A program made the position numbers and the translations under genes. The notes under the pieces were generated by a model. It ran no database searches and was not told the origin of the DNA. It saw only the letters and a program-made list of their open reading frames with translations. DNA of 64,000 nt, from positions 682,001-746,000 of the forward strand of contig NZ_NPKQ01000001.1 of NCBI RefSeq assembly GCF_008329525.1, read 5' to 3'. This stretch comes from Tardiphaga sp. P9-11 (GTDB lineage: Bacteria > Pseudomonadota > Alphaproteobacteria > Rhizobiales > Xanthobacteraceae). Positions 34,164 through 43,621 of this stretch are shown one piece after another (position 1 is the stretch's first letter; each line of letters starts with the position of its first letter).

Positions 34164-36008
34164 TCAATATCCCCGTCCGCCGGCGCGGGAGTAGGAGGGG
34201 CGGGCATTGTCCGTCGGCCGCGCCGATGTGCCGCGCATGGCCTCGGTGCCGCTGCGCGCCTGCGGTGCGAGTTCTTCCAGAAAAATCGGCTTTGAGAAAT
34301 AATAGCCCTGCGCATAGCGAATCTTGGTCGCGGCCTGCAGATAGGCCAGTTCCTCGAAGGTCTCGACGCCTTCCGCAATCACGGTCATGCCCAGCGCCTC
34401 GCTGAGCGACTCGATGGCGCGCAGGATGCCCTGGCTGCGCGGGCGCTTGTGGATGTCCGTGATGAAGGAGCGGTCGATCTTGATCTCGTCGGCGGTGATA
34501 TCCGCCAACGCCGAGAGCGACGAATAGCCGACGCCGAAATCGTCGATGGAAATGCCGACGCCAAGCGCTCGGAACATCGGCAGGATGTCGTCCTGGAAAT
34601 GCGTCTTGGCCAGGAATGCGTCTTCGGTCACTTCGACCATGAAACGCGTCGGGCAGCCGGTCTCCTCAATCGCCTTGGCAAAGGCGCGCATGAATTCCGG
34701 GTTGCCGGCCTGCTTGGCCGCGACATTGATGCTGATGCTGGCACCTGCGCCAAAGGTCTCATCGATCTGGTCTATCGACTTCATGATCTCGGCGAGCACC
34801 AGATGGGTAAGCTCGTCGATCAGGCCGAGCTCGACCGCCAGATTGACGAAACTGCCGGGCGCCTGGATCACGCCATCATCGTTGCGCAATCGCACCAGAG
34901 CCTCGATGCCCTTGATCTCCTGGGTCCGAATGTCGACCTTGGGTTGAAACGCGCAGCAGAAGCGCTTGTCGAGGATCGCCAGCCGCAGCGCCTGTTCGGT
35001 CGCCATCCGGGCGAGCGCCTCGCTCTCCATACTGGAGTCGAAGAACACCGCGGCGCCCTTGGTCCCGTTCTTCACGCGATACATTGCGATATCGGCATTC
35101 TGATGCAGCGCGTCGTAGTTGCCACCGTGCTGCGGATAGAGGCTGACGCCGATCGAGGCCGAGGCGAACACTTCGGAGCCGTCGATGTAGAACGGCGCGC
35201 GCAGCCGCTGGACCAGCAGCTCCAGATATTCGGCGACCTCCTGCTGGCTCTGGATCGGATTCAGCAGCAGCAGGAATTCGTCACCGGAGATGCGCGACAG
35301 CATGTCGGTGCCACGCAGGTCGAGCGCTAGTCGCTTGGCGAATTGCACCAGCAGCGCATCGCCGACGCTGTGGCCGTAATAGTCGTTGATGTGCTTGAAA
35401 TTATCGATGTCGAGAAACGCCAGCGCGAAACGCGACGTGCCGTCAGATTGGCCGATGACGCCGCCGACATGTTTCTCGATCACCCGCCGCGTCGGCAGGT
35501 CGGTCAGCTCGTCGTAATAGGCGCGGCGAAACAGCTCTTCTTCCATCGCCTTCTGGCGGCTGACGTCGCTGGCGCTGGACAGCAGCACGTTGCGGTCGCC
35601 GATCCGTACAGGGCGATGCGTCGTTAGAAACACCCGTCTGTCGAGTTCGGAATTGACGCGTTCCTCGAAGACGGCGGAGCGGCCGGACTGCAGCAGGTCG
35701 AGCGCGGTAGCGCGTCGATGTGACAGTGCCTGCGCCAGAAAATCCGATTGCGGGTCGGGCCTGTTGAACTGATCCGCCGATGCATTGAACTGGATTGCCG
35801 CCGCGTCATTTACCAGCAGGAAGTCGCCCTGATCATTCTGCACGGTGACGGACGCCGGCAGCATACGTACGATCTCGCGCAGTATCTCCAATTCGTGCGC
35901 GGCATCGCGATCCACGAATCCGGTGGCGGTCTCGGTTGAAGAGGTTGCGGTAGGGCCGTCGTTGTCCATCGGTGGGGTCAACACGCCTGAGGCGGATGCA
36001 TTCTGCAT
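34164..36008 (-). CDS. GGDEF-EAL cyclic-di-GMP enzyme with PAS-like N-terminus
   Basis: 614 residues from the ATG at 36008, with GAGGG before it. Residues 35-155 are a PAS-like sensory part (VTVQNDQGDFLLVND). The GGDEF domain (about 165-330) has the active-site loop as ISGDEF, that is Ser in place of the first Gly. The EAL domain (about 345-590) looks complete: EALVRL, SINVAAKQ, VEVTEDAF, SIDDFGVGYSS, EIKIDRSF, VIAEGVET. It is soluble, without membrane helices. It is more likely a phosphodiesterase than a cyclase; a bifunctional role cannot be excluded. Confidence 0.92.
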   Translation of the reverse strand: MQNASASGVLTPPMDNDGPTATSSTETATGFVDRDAAHELEILREIVRMLPASVTVQNDQGDFLLVNDAAAIQFNASADQFNRPDPQSDFLAQALSHRRATALDLLQSGRSAVFEERVNSELDRRVFLTTHRPVRIGDRNVLLSSASDVSRQKAMEEELFRRAYYDELTDLPTRRVIEKHVGGVIGQSDGTSRFALAFLDIDNFKHINDYYGHSVGDALLVQFAKRLALDLRGTDMLSRISGDEFLLLLNPIQSQQEVAEYLELLVQRLRAPFYIDGSEVFASASIGVSLYPQHGGNYDALHQNADIAMYRVKNGTKGAAVFFDSSMESEALARMATEQALRLAILDKRFCCAFQPKVDIRTQEIKGIEALVRLRNDDGVIQAPGSFVNLAVELGLIDELTHLVLAEIMKSIDQIDETFGAGASISINVAAKQAGNPEFMRAFAKAIEETGCPTRFMVEVTEDAFLAKTHFQDDILPMFRALGVGISIDDFGVGYSSLSALADITADEIKIDRSFITDIHKRPRSQGILRAIESLSEALGMTVIAEGVETFEELAYLQAATKIRYAQGYYFSKPIFLEELAPQARSGTEAMRGTSARPTDNARPSYSRAGGRGY

Positions 36009-36497
36009 GGTGGCCGACCCTCGCAAAACGCCTTGTCGATTTGGTTAAATCGGGTTCGAAAACCGCGGTAGTTGTGTAAATGACGCATGATTTGGGCTGG
36101 TGGCGATCTGGACGTCATTAACAAAGCGTCAATAGGCGCGACGAAAGCGCCGAATTCTCCCATTCGGCCAGGCGAGATCATACTCATGCGAAGCCACCAC
36201 GCGAAACAATGTTGGCGTTTGGCGCCGTCGTCGCAGCAGGAAATTTCCGGCTCAACCGTGGTGCTCGCCACCCCAACCCGTCCGCCGGGGCGCACGTGTC
36301 CGTGATCGCTGCGATCAGTCAAATCCGCAGAGAAAAATGCACTGCATATGCGGTGAAGTTTGAAAGGAACACGCCGTCATCGGCGTAAGTCACAGTGCGT
36401 GCATCGCTATTTTCCCGGACCACTCGACAGGTCAATGCCACGACACCATCCTTCTGCGACGCCGCAATGGTCGCCCGATGCGAGAGAGATGTCGCCA
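36009..36497. other. Divergent intergenic region (GGDEF-EAL / ssu operon)
   Basis: About 490 bases without a supported gene. Upstream short frames are Arg/Pro/Ser-rich shadows. It must carry the promoter of the sulfonate operon. I see no clear Cbl/CysB-like dyad or riboswitch. Confidence 0.4.
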
Positions 36498-37655
36498 ATG
36501 AGCAATCCGTCTAAAGCCAATGTTCTTTGGTTCCTGCCGACCCACGGCGATGGACGCTATCTCGCTTCGACCCATGGTGCGCGCGAGATTGACTTCAAAT
36601 ATCTCCGTCAGATCGCGCAGGCGGCCGATCAGTTGGGCTATTTTGGCGTGCTGCTGCCGACAGGGCGCAGTTGCGAGGATTCATGGGTGGTCGCATCGGC
36701 TGTGGCTCCCTGGACCGAACAGCTTCGCTATCTCGTCGCCGTGCGCCCTGGCCTGCAGTCGCCGAGCGTTGCTGCGCGCATGACCGCAACGCTGGACCGG
36801 GTCACCAACGGGCGCCTGTTGATCAATGTCGTCACCGGCGGCGATCCCGTCGAGAACAAAGGCGACGGCATCTTTCTGCCGCATGACGAGCGCTATGCGG
36901 TTACCCGCGAATTCCTCAACGTCTACAGTGATCTGCTCGCTGGAAAGACTGTCAATGTCCAGGGCAAGCACATCCAGATCGAGGATGGCCGCCTGATCTT
37001 CCCGCCGGTGCAGTCGCCGCGTCCGCCGCTCTATTTCGGTGGCTCGTCGGACGCCGGCATCGATGTCGCGGTGGACACTGTCGACAAATATCTCACCTGG
37101 GGCGAGCCGCCGGCGCAGGTCGCGGAGAAGGTCGCGCGGGTCAGGGCTGCTGCCGAAAAGCGCGGTCGCAAGCTGTCTTTCGGCATCCGTCTTCATGTGG
37201 TGGTGCGCGAGACCAACGAGGCCGCGTGGAAGGCCGCCGACGAACTCATTCAATATGTCACCGACGACGTCATCGCCAACGCGCAGAAGACATTGGCCCG
37301 GCAGGATTCGGTCGGCCAGCAGCGCATGATGCAGCTGCATGGCGGACGTCGCGACAAGCTCGAGATCAGCCCGAACCTCTGGGCCGGTGTTGGTCTCGTG
37401 CGCGGCGGAGCGGGTACGGCACTGGTCGGCGATGCGCAGACGGTGGCGGCGCGCATCAAGGAATATCAGGACGTCGGCGTCGATACGTTCATCATGTCCG
37501 GCTATCCGCATCTCGAGGAGGCCTATCGCTTCGCCGAACTCGTTTTCCCGCTGCTGTCGCTGCAACAGCACGACAACGTCACGCCGCTACGCGCTCGCAC
37601 CGGTCCGGTCGGCGAAATCGTCGCCAATGAGCATCGCGCGCAGAGCGCCTCGTAA
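36498..37655 (+). CDS. ssuD: Alkanesulfonate monooxygenase SsuD (FMNH2-dependent)
   Basis: 385 residues from the ATG at 36498 (36489 also possible). It matches the luciferase-like SsuD closely in length and motifs: [14 protein letters not shown] at the N-terminus, [34 protein letters not shown], then the final [20 protein letters not shown]. It uses FMNH2 and O2 to split alkanesulfonates into aldehyde and sulfite, supplying sulfur. The transport genes ssuC and ssuB and a flavin reductase gene follow in the same operon. A sulfonate-binding protein gene (ssuA) is not seen next to it. Confidence 0.95.
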   Translation: MSNPSKANVLWFLPTHGDGRYLASTHGAREIDFKYLRQIAQAADQLGYFGVLLPTGRSCEDSWVVASAVAPWTEQLRYLVAVRPGLQSPSVAARMTATLDRVTNGRLLINVVTGGDPVENKGDGIFLPHDERYAVTREFLNVYSDLLAGKTVNVQGKHIQIEDGRLIFPPVQSPRPPLYFGGSSDAGIDVAVDTVDKYLTWGEPPAQVAEKVARVRAAAEKRGRKLSFGIRLHVVVRETNEAAWKAADELIQYVTDDVIANAQKTLARQDSVGQQRMMQLHGGRRDKLEISPNLWAGVGLVRGGAGTALVGDAQTVAARIKEYQDVGVDTFIMSGYPHLEEAYRFAELVFPLLSLQQHDNVTPLRARTGPVGEIVANEHRAQSAS

Positions 37656-37674
37656 TTCCGACAGGCACCCTATC

Positions 37675-38481
37675 ATGAGCATCGTTGAAATTCTCCCCCG
37701 CGTTCGCATCTTTCGCTTGCCACGCATCGACGGCCTGACCCAGTGGATCGTGCCGCTGGTTATCCTGCTGGCCTGGCAGGCCGCTTGCGTAACCGGTTAC
37801 GTGCCTGCGCGGGTGATGCCGGCGCCAACCGATGTCGCTTTGGCTGGCTGGAAGCTGCTGCTCTCAGGCGAACTCGTCCAGAATATCTGGGTGTCGTTCT
37901 GGCGTGCTTCGATCGGCTTTCTGATCGGCGGCAGCATCGGCTTTGCCTTCGGCCTCGCCAACGGTCTGTCGCAGCTTAGCAGCAAGCTCACGGATACGAC
38001 GCTGCAGATGGTGCGCAATGTGCCGCATCTGGCGCTGATCCCACTGGTCATCCTGTGGTTCGGCATCGATGAATCAGCCAAGCTGTTTCTCGTTGCGCTC
38101 GGCGTGTTCTTCCCGATCTATCTGAACACGCTGCATGGCATCCGCACCGTCGATCCGCAGCTGATCGAGATGGGCCGCATCTATGGCATGAGCAATGGCG
38201 AGTTGTTCCGTCGCGTGATCTTCCCCGGCGCGTTGCCGTCGATCTTCGTCGGCGTCCGTTTCGCACTCGGCATCATGTGGCTGACGCTGATCGTGGCGGA
38301 AACGATCGCCGCCTCCTCGGGCCTTGGCTACATGGCAATGCAGGCGCGTGAATTCATGCAGATCGATGTCGTGGTGCTCAGCATCCTGATCTACGCCCTG
38401 CTGGGCAAGGTCGCGGATAGCGCTTCGCGGGCGCTGGAGCGCCTGACGCTGTCCTGGCACCCGGCCTTCCAGAAACACTGA
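37675..38481 (+). CDS. ssuC: Sulfonate ABC transporter permease SsuC
   Basis: 268 residues from the ATG at 37675. Six membrane helices. The EAA-like loop reads GIRTVDPQLIEMGRIYGMSN followed by FRRVIFPGALPSIFVGVR, characteristic of the SsuC/TauC/NrtB permease family. It forms the channel of the sulfonate importer with SsuB. The gene starts 20 bases after ssuD. Confidence 0.93.
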   Translation: MSIVEILPRVRIFRLPRIDGLTQWIVPLVILLAWQAACVTGYVPARVMPAPTDVALAGWKLLLSGELVQNIWVSFWRASIGFLIGGSIGFAFGLANGLSQLSSKLTDTTLQMVRNVPHLALIPLVILWFGIDESAKLFLVALGVFFPIYLNTLHGIRTVDPQLIEMGRIYGMSNGELFRRVIFPGALPSIFVGVRFALGIMWLTLIVAETIAASSGLGYMAMQAREFMQIDVVVLSILIYALLGKVADSASRALERLTLSWHPAFQKH

Positions 38482-38506
38482 GCGAAGTTGAAAGCGAGAG
38501 TTTGAA

Positions 38507-39364
38507 ATGACCGTGCAGCAGTCCCTTCGCCTCAGCCATGCCGATGCTCAGCTGGTTGATGCGCCAGTCGATTTCGAACAGGCGCGCACCGCGCAGGCGC
38601 GCCGCCCATCGGAGCAGAAGTCCCGCGGATTGTCGTTGACCATCCGCGGTTTGCGGAAATCCTTCGGCAGCAATGAAGTGCTGCGCGGCGTCGATCTGCA
38701 TATTCCTGCCGGGCAATTTGTGGCCATCGTCGGCCAGAGCGGCTGCGGCAAGAGCACGTTGTTGCGCCTGATCGCAGGTTTGGACAAGCCGACGGCGGGC
38801 ACCATCAGTTTCGGTGAAGAGACCCGCGCGGAGGACATTCGCGTGATGTTCCAGGAGCCGCGTCTGCTGCCCTGGGCCAACGTGCTGTCGAATGTCGAAG
38901 TCGGACTCGGCCGTGATCGGGTGTCGGCCGATGCCAAAGCGCGCGCTGAAAGCGCGTTGACGGAAGTCGGTCTCGCCGAGAAGCGCGATCAATGGCCGTC
39001 CATCTTGTCAGGTGGCCAGAAGCAGCGCGTTGCACTGGCCCGCGCGCTGGTCAGCCATCCGCGCGTGCTGGCGCTCGACGAGCCGCTCGGTGCGCTCGAT
39101 GCGCTCACCCGTATTTCGATGCAGCAGTTGCTTGGCCGCGTCTGGCACGATCAGACGTTCACCTCGATTCTGGTGACGCATGACGTGTCCGAGGCCGTGG
39201 CGCTGGCTGATCGCGTGCTTGTGATCGAAGACGGACGCATCGCGCACGATATCAATGTCGATATCGCCCGGCCGCGGCAGCGCGGCTCAGCGGACCTTGC
39301 GGCGCTGGAAGGGTCGATCCTGCGCAATCTGCTCGGCCCGGGAGCCGACGCCACCGGCTTGTGA
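38507..39364 (+). CDS. ssuB: Sulfonate ABC transporter ATPase SsuB
   Basis: 285 residues. Walker [10 protein letters not shown] at residues 76-84, Q-loop [10 protein letters not shown], signature [15 protein letters not shown], Walker [11 protein letters not shown]-loop VTHDVSEAV. The first 40 residues are an extra N-terminal stretch, a normal SsuB feature. It energises SsuC. The gene follows ssuC after 25 bases. Confidence 0.94.
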   Translation: MTVQQSLRLSHADAQLVDAPVDFEQARTAQARRPSEQKSRGLSLTIRGLRKSFGSNEVLRGVDLHIPAGQFVAIVGQSGCGKSTLLRLIAGLDKPTAGTISFGEETRAEDIRVMFQEPRLLPWANVLSNVEVGLGRDRVSADAKARAESALTEVGLAEKRDQWPSILSGGQKQRVALARALVSHPRVLALDEPLGALDALTRISMQQLLGRVWHDQTFTSILVTHDVSEAVALADRVLVIEDGRIAHDINVDIARPRQRGSADLAALEGSILRNLLGPGADATGL

Positions 39365-39389
39365 GACTATTGTGACCTGCGAGGCTGCC

Positions 39390-39992
39390 ATGAATTCCGT
39401 CGTTCGTAACATCGTTGTCGATCGTGAACTTTCCTCCGATCGCGAGGTCTCTTCGCAGGAATTCCGCGGCGCCATGCGGGTGCTGGCCGGCGGCGTCAGC
39501 GTCATCACCGTTGGGCGCGATAAGGACATCACCGGCATGACGGTGACGTCGGTCTCGTCGCTGTCGGTTGATCCGCCGACGCTGATCGTCAGCGTCAACA
39601 GGGAGTCGTCGTCCTGGCCGCTGTTGCAGCGCTACGGTGCCTTCGGCGTCAACATTCTGTCAGCTGAACAGCTCGACGTGGCTGAGCGTTTCTCCGGCAA
39701 GGGCGGATTGAAGGGTGCCGAGCGTTTTGTTGGCGCGCAATGGGTCACCCGCGCCACCGGCGTGCCTCTACTGACGGACAGTCTCGCGGCGATCGATTGC
39801 GACGTCGAGGAAGTCATCGAGCGTCACTCCCACGCCATCGTCATCGGCCGTGTCCGCGATGTCATCACCTCGGTCCCGCACACCGCATTGACCTATTGGG
39901 ACGGGCAATATGTGGCGATCGACCAGAACGAAGACAATCTGAAGCTTGCCGAAGTCAGCGTGCCCAGCATGCGAGCGCTCCGGGAGATTTGA
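39390..39992 (+). CDS. Flavin reductase (FMN-binding split-barrel type), SsuE-like role
   Basis: 200 residues from the ATG at 39390. The flavin-reductase-like split barrel is visible: FRGAMRVLAGGVSVITVGRD, GMTVTSVSSLSVDPPTLIVS, FGVNILSAEQLDVAERFSGK, VGRV-type end. It would supply FMNH2 to SsuD, as SsuE does in E. coli, although this is the HpaC-like flavin-reductase fold rather than the flavodoxin-like SsuE. It is in the same operon, 25 bases after ssuB. Confidence 0.88.
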   Translation: MNSVVRNIVVDRELSSDREVSSQEFRGAMRVLAGGVSVITVGRDKDITGMTVTSVSSLSVDPPTLIVSVNRESSSWPLLQRYGAFGVNILSAEQLDVAERFSGKGGLKGAERFVGAQWVTRATGVPLLTDSLAAIDCDVEEVIERHSHAIVIGRVRDVITSVPHTALTYWDGQYVAIDQNEDNLKLAEVSVPSMRALREI

Positions 39993-40002
39993 TCCGTAGA
40001 TT

Positions 40003-40071
40003 GTAGGGCGGGTTAGCTCAGCGTAACCCACCGGCCGCTGCCGCAATACGCTTTGCTATTGTGCGCCCTAC
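40003..40071. repeat. REP-like palindromic element
   Basis: The element is bounded by GTAGGGCG (40003-40010) and its exact complement CGCCCTAC (40064-40071). Inside lie a GGGTTA/TAACCC hairpin (40010-40029) and a CAATA/TATTG hairpin (40044-40061). This GTAGGGCG...GGGTTAGC...GCGTAACCC composite resembles the dispersed intergenic palindromes of Bradyrhizobium and relatives (from memory). It separates the convergent ssu operon and cyclase gene. Confidence 0.8.
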
Positions 40072-40077
40072 GTGGGA

Positions 40078-42303
40078 CTACTTCGTCAGTAATGCAAACG
40101 CTCCGCTCCAATCCTCTGGCGGCGGATTCTCCTGATAGCTGCGGATGCGCTTTTCATAGAGGCCGTAGAGTTGTTCGAGCGTATTGGCGACATCCGAATG
40201 ACGGCCACGTTCGATCGCGAATAGCGCACCGTCCCAGTCGCGGCCGCGATAACAGGCGAGCATCTCGATAGTCAGGTTGCGGAGCGTCTGGAAGCGTTCG
40301 GATTGCATCACGTCCTCGCGTCCGGCGATGGCGTAGATCACTTCCGGCTCTTTCTTGCCCTTCACCATGATGAAGTCGAGTTCGAGAATGGCGAACTTGT
40401 CCTTGGCGGCGAGCGCGGTCTTCGAGCCGATGATGATCGGAAAGCCGTATTCCTTCGACTGGCCTTCGAGACGCGAGGCCAGATTGACGCTGTCGCCGAG
40501 CACTGAATAGTCGAAACGTAGATCTGATCCCATATTGCCGACCACGCAGATGCCGGTATTGAGGCCGATGCCGACATTGATCGGAATATAAACGTGGCCG
40601 CCTTGCGCGGCTTCGTCTTCACGCAGGTGGTTCAGCGCATCAATACGATCCAGCATGTCGAGTGCCGCATGACACGCATTGATCTGGTGCTGGTCGTCGT
40701 CGAGCGGCGCGTTCCAGAACGCCATGACAGCGTCGCCCATGTATTTGTCGATGGTGCCCTTGCGATCGAGGATTGCATTGGTGATCGGCGTCAGGAAACG
40801 ATTCATCAGCGTGGTCAGGCCATGCGGATCGTGCTTGTAGGATTCCGAGATCGTGGTGAAGCCGCGCACGTCCGAGAACATGATGGTCATTTCACGCTCT
40901 TCGCCGCCAAGCACCAGTTTCTCCGGCGATTGCGCAAGCTGAGCCACCAGCGCCGGCGACAGATACTGGCTGAAGGCCGAGCGGATACGGCGGCGCTGTG
41001 CCTGTTCGCGCACGAAATTGCTGAAGATCAGCGTGAGATAAATCAGCGTAGTCGAGAGCAGGGGATAGGTGAAGTCGATCAGCAGGCGATGCTGCGTGTA
41101 GAAATACCAGGACGTACCGGCAAGCAGCGCCGCGAACACGGCGCCCATGATGACCAGAGTGACAGGTCCGAACATCGGGGCCAACCAGATCACGATGATG
41201 CCGAGAATGATCGCGATGCACAGCTCGGCGCCCCGCGCATAGGCCGGCTGCGACAGAACGGTTTTTGTCAGCGCGCTCTCCAGCACCTGCGCATGAACCT
41301 CGACGCCGGGGATCACGGCATCGAGCGGTGTCGTCTTGGTATCGAGCAAGCCGACCGCCGAGGTGCCGATCAGCACCAGATGCCGTGCGATCATGCCGGG
41401 CTGCACAGTGCCGTCGAGCACGTCAGATGCCGACACATAGATGCTGGGATCGCGCTTGGCGAAGTGCACCCAGATCCGTCCTTCGCTATCGGTGGGAATC
41501 TCCAGACTCCCGACGCGGATGCTCTTGATTCCGGCGCGGTCCGACTTGATGAGGATCGTGTCGGTGCCAGTGATGGCGCGCAGCATCTCGAAGCTCAGCG
41601 ACGGCATGACCATGCCTTGCGCCTGCATCATCACGGGTACGCGGCGCACGAGACCGTCGCGCTCCTGGCTGATCGTGAACAGGCCGCGTCCCATGGCGGC
41701 CTTCTCCAGCAGGTCGATATTCCGGATCAGTCCGGGAAACGACAGCATGAACGGCTGCGGATCGCCGCCGAGCGTGGCCAATCCCGTCAGGGGCAGAGAC
41801 TTGTCGAGCTCCGAAACGACATAGGGCAGGCCGGATTCGCCAAGGACCACGCGCGAGCGCCGGATGGCGTCGGCAAGAATCTGATCGTTGCTGGGCAGTG
41901 CCTTCAGCCGGGTGCGCGTCTCGTCGTCGATTCCGGAAAAGCTCTCGGCTGCGAGAGCAGGATTCAGCCGGTCCGGTTCGGGGAACACGATGTCGAAAGC
42001 GGTGACCACAGCACCAAGCTGGTTCAGCCTAGTGACCAGATCGGCGATGCGCGTGCGCGGCCACGGCCACTGACCATATTTTGCAAGGCTCTTCTCGTCG
42101 ATATCAACGATCGTGACCGGCTTCGCCGTTTTCACGCGCGGTTGGATCACCTGATAGGTGTCGAAGACCCGCAGCCGCAATTCCTCGATGGCGGGCGGGT
42201 CGGCGATACGCAGCAGCGCGAGGCTCAGCAGCAGGACAAGACAGAACGCACGTGCCCGACCAAACTGCCACGCCAGCCGTCTCACTCGCCGCATGCGTTT
42301 CAT
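40078..42303 (-). CDS. CHASE2 adenylate cyclase (membrane-bound class III)
   Basis: 741 residues. The first membrane helix (ARAFCLVLLLSLALL) lies near residues 17-31. An extracytoplasmic CHASE2 sensor domain follows (VTIVDIDEKSLAKYGQWPWP; FDIVFPEPD). Two to three membrane helices lie at about residues 340-420, and the class III cyclase domain at about 450-650. Metal Asp lie in MFSDVRGFTTIS and YMGDAVMAFW; transition-state Asn-Arg in SVNLASRLEG. Lys in IDKYMGD and Asp in RFDYSVLGDS favour ATP. A C-terminal helical tail ends in ALLTK. It is the last of four minus-strand genes with the type I system, 10 bases after the adaptor gene, so probably co-transcribed. Confidence 0.92.
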   Translation of the reverse strand: MKRMRRVRRLAWQFGRARAFCLVLLLSLALLRIADPPAIEELRLRVFDTYQVIQPRVKTAKPVTIVDIDEKSLAKYGQWPWPRTRIADLVTRLNQLGAVVTAFDIVFPEPDRLNPALAAESFSGIDDETRTRLKALPSNDQILADAIRRSRVVLGESGLPYVVSELDKSLPLTGLATLGGDPQPFMLSFPGLIRNIDLLEKAAMGRGLFTISQERDGLVRRVPVMMQAQGMVMPSLSFEMLRAITGTDTILIKSDRAGIKSIRVGSLEIPTDSEGRIWVHFAKRDPSIYVSASDVLDGTVQPGMIARHLVLIGTSAVGLLDTKTTPLDAVIPGVEVHAQVLESALTKTVLSQPAYARGAELCIAIILGIIVIWLAPMFGPVTLVIMGAVFAALLAGTSWYFYTQHRLLIDFTYPLLSTTLIYLTLIFSNFVREQAQRRRIRSAFSQYLSPALVAQLAQSPEKLVLGGEEREMTIMFSDVRGFTTISESYKHDPHGLTTLMNRFLTPITNAILDRKGTIDKYMGDAVMAFWNAPLDDDQHQINACHAALDMLDRIDALNHLREDEAAQGGHVYIPINVGIGLNTGICVVGNMGSDLRFDYSVLGDSVNLASRLEGQSKEYGFPIIIGSKTALAAKDKFAILELDFIMVKGKKEPEVIYAIAGREDVMQSERFQTLRNLTIEMLACYRGRDWDGALFAIERGRHSDVANTLEQLYGLYEKRIRSYQENPPPEDWSGAFALLTK

Positions 42304-42313
42304 GGTTGTCGGA

Positions 42314-43621
42314 TCATTTCTCGCGGAAGGCGCGCATCAATTGATCGCTTAGCGGCTTGGCGAGATAGGACAGCATGGTGCGGTCGCCAGTCTGCACGAA
42401 GGCTTCGACGGGCATGCCGGGGATCAGGCGTACATCGCCGAGCTTGGCGACTTCCGATGCCGGCATCGAAATCCGGATCGTGTAGTAACTCTGCCCGGTG
42501 CGCTGATCCGTCGTCGTATCCGGGGAGACGCGGCTGACGGCGCCGTTGAGCTCCGGCGTAGTACGCTGATTGAAGGCGGAGAGGCGCAACAGTGTCTTCT
42601 GGCCGATCTGCAGCTTGTCGATGTCCTGCGGATTGACCCGGGCTTCCACCGACAGATTGTCGGTCTGCGGCACGATCAGCATGATCGCATCGCCGGCGGT
42701 GATGACGCCACCAACCGTATGCACGGTGGATTGCAGCACCATGCCGTCCTGCGGCGCGCGGATATCAATGCGGCGCAACTGGTCCTCGGCGGTGACCTTG
42801 CGTTCGACGAACTCGCCTATCTTGTCATTGGTCTCGCGCAAATCCTTGGAAACTTCGCTGACCAGATCCTTGTCGATCTGGAAAATCTGCAGCTCGATCT
42901 CCGTGATCTTGCCCTTGGCTTGGGCACGGGCGGCGATGAACTGCGCCCGTTCGCCGGCGAGGCGGGCAGCATCGCGCTCCAGTACAGTCAGGCGCGAGAT
43001 CTGGACTAGTTGCTGATCGAACAGTCCGCGGACGCCGACCAGTTCCTTTTCGACCAGCGCGATCTCGCGGGTCTTGGCCGTCTCCTGTGCGGTCAGGCCG
43101 GCGATCTCTTCATTCAGCTGCGCAATGCGCTCGCGCAGCTGCTGTTTCTGGCCGACACGGCCGGTCGAGCGCACATTGAACAGTTTTGTCTCGCTGGCGA
43201 TGACATTCTTCACGTCGAATTCGGCGAGTTGCTCCAGCAGCAGCGGCGGAAAGGTGATGAATTCAGCACCGCGCTGCTCGGCCTCCAGCCGCGCTGCGCG
43301 GGCCCACAATCCGTTGAGGTTCTTGGTGACGATGGCGAGGCCGGCTTTGGTCACAGTGTCGTCGAGGCGCACGACGACATCGCCAGCCTTCACCACGTCG
43401 CCGTCGCGGGCACGCACTTCGCCGACGACGCCGCCGGTCGGGTGCTGGACTTTCTTGACATTGGAATCGACGACCACCGAGCCCGGCGCGATCAGAGCGC
43501 CGGAGATCTGCGCGGTCGACGCCCAGCCGCCCAAACCGCCTGCGAGCACAAGCACAACGACGAGGCCGATAATGAGGTGGATTCGGATCGAGCGGCGCGA
43601 TCCTGTCAGCGGCGTAGTCAT
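42314..43621 (-). CDS. Type I secretion membrane fusion (adaptor) protein, HlyD/PrsE family
   Basis: 435 residues. One N-terminal membrane helix (IHLIIGLVVVLVLAGGLGGW), then a lipoyl-like half-motif (GGVVGEVRARDGDVVKAGDV), long coiled-coil alpha hairpin (about residues 95-290), the second lipoyl half (DIRAPQDGMVLQS) and a beta-barrel domain. This is the HlyD/PrtE/PrsE layout. It links the ABC exporter to an outer-membrane TolC, which is not encoded here. It overlaps the exporter gene by four bases and precedes the cyclase gene by 10. Confidence 0.93.
   Translation of the reverse strand: MTTPLTGSRRSIRIHLIIGLVVVLVLAGGLGGWASTAQISGALIAPGSVVVDSNVKKVQHPTGGVVGEVRARDGDVVKAGDVVVRLDDTVTKAGLAIVTKNLNGLWARAARLEAEQRGAEFITFPPLLLEQLAEFDVKNVIASETKLFNVRSTGRVGQKQQLRERIAQLNEEIAGLTAQETAKTREIALVEKELVGVRGLFDQQLVQISRLTVLERDAARLAGERAQFIAARAQAKGKITEIELQIFQIDKDLVSEVSKDLRETNDKIGEFVERKVTAEDQLRRIDIRAPQDGMVLQSTVHTVGGVITAGDAIMLIVPQTDNLSVEARVNPQDIDKLQIGQKTLLRLSAFNQRTTPELNGAVSRVSPDTTTDQRTGQSYYTIRISMPASEVAKLGDVRLIPGMPVEAFVQTGDRTMLSYLAKPLSDQLMRAFREK

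Noticed and set aside
34164-36008. GGDEF-EAL protein as the LapD of the LapG-like protease
   Set aside because: No membrane helices, HAMP or periplasmic domain, and it lies 14 kb away on its own.
40594-42537. Long plus-strand open frame (647 codons) opposite the CHASE2 cyclase
   Set aside because: The CHASE2 cyclase has full catalytic motifs on the other strand; the frame's product is Arg/His/Asp-biased and crosses into the adaptor gene.
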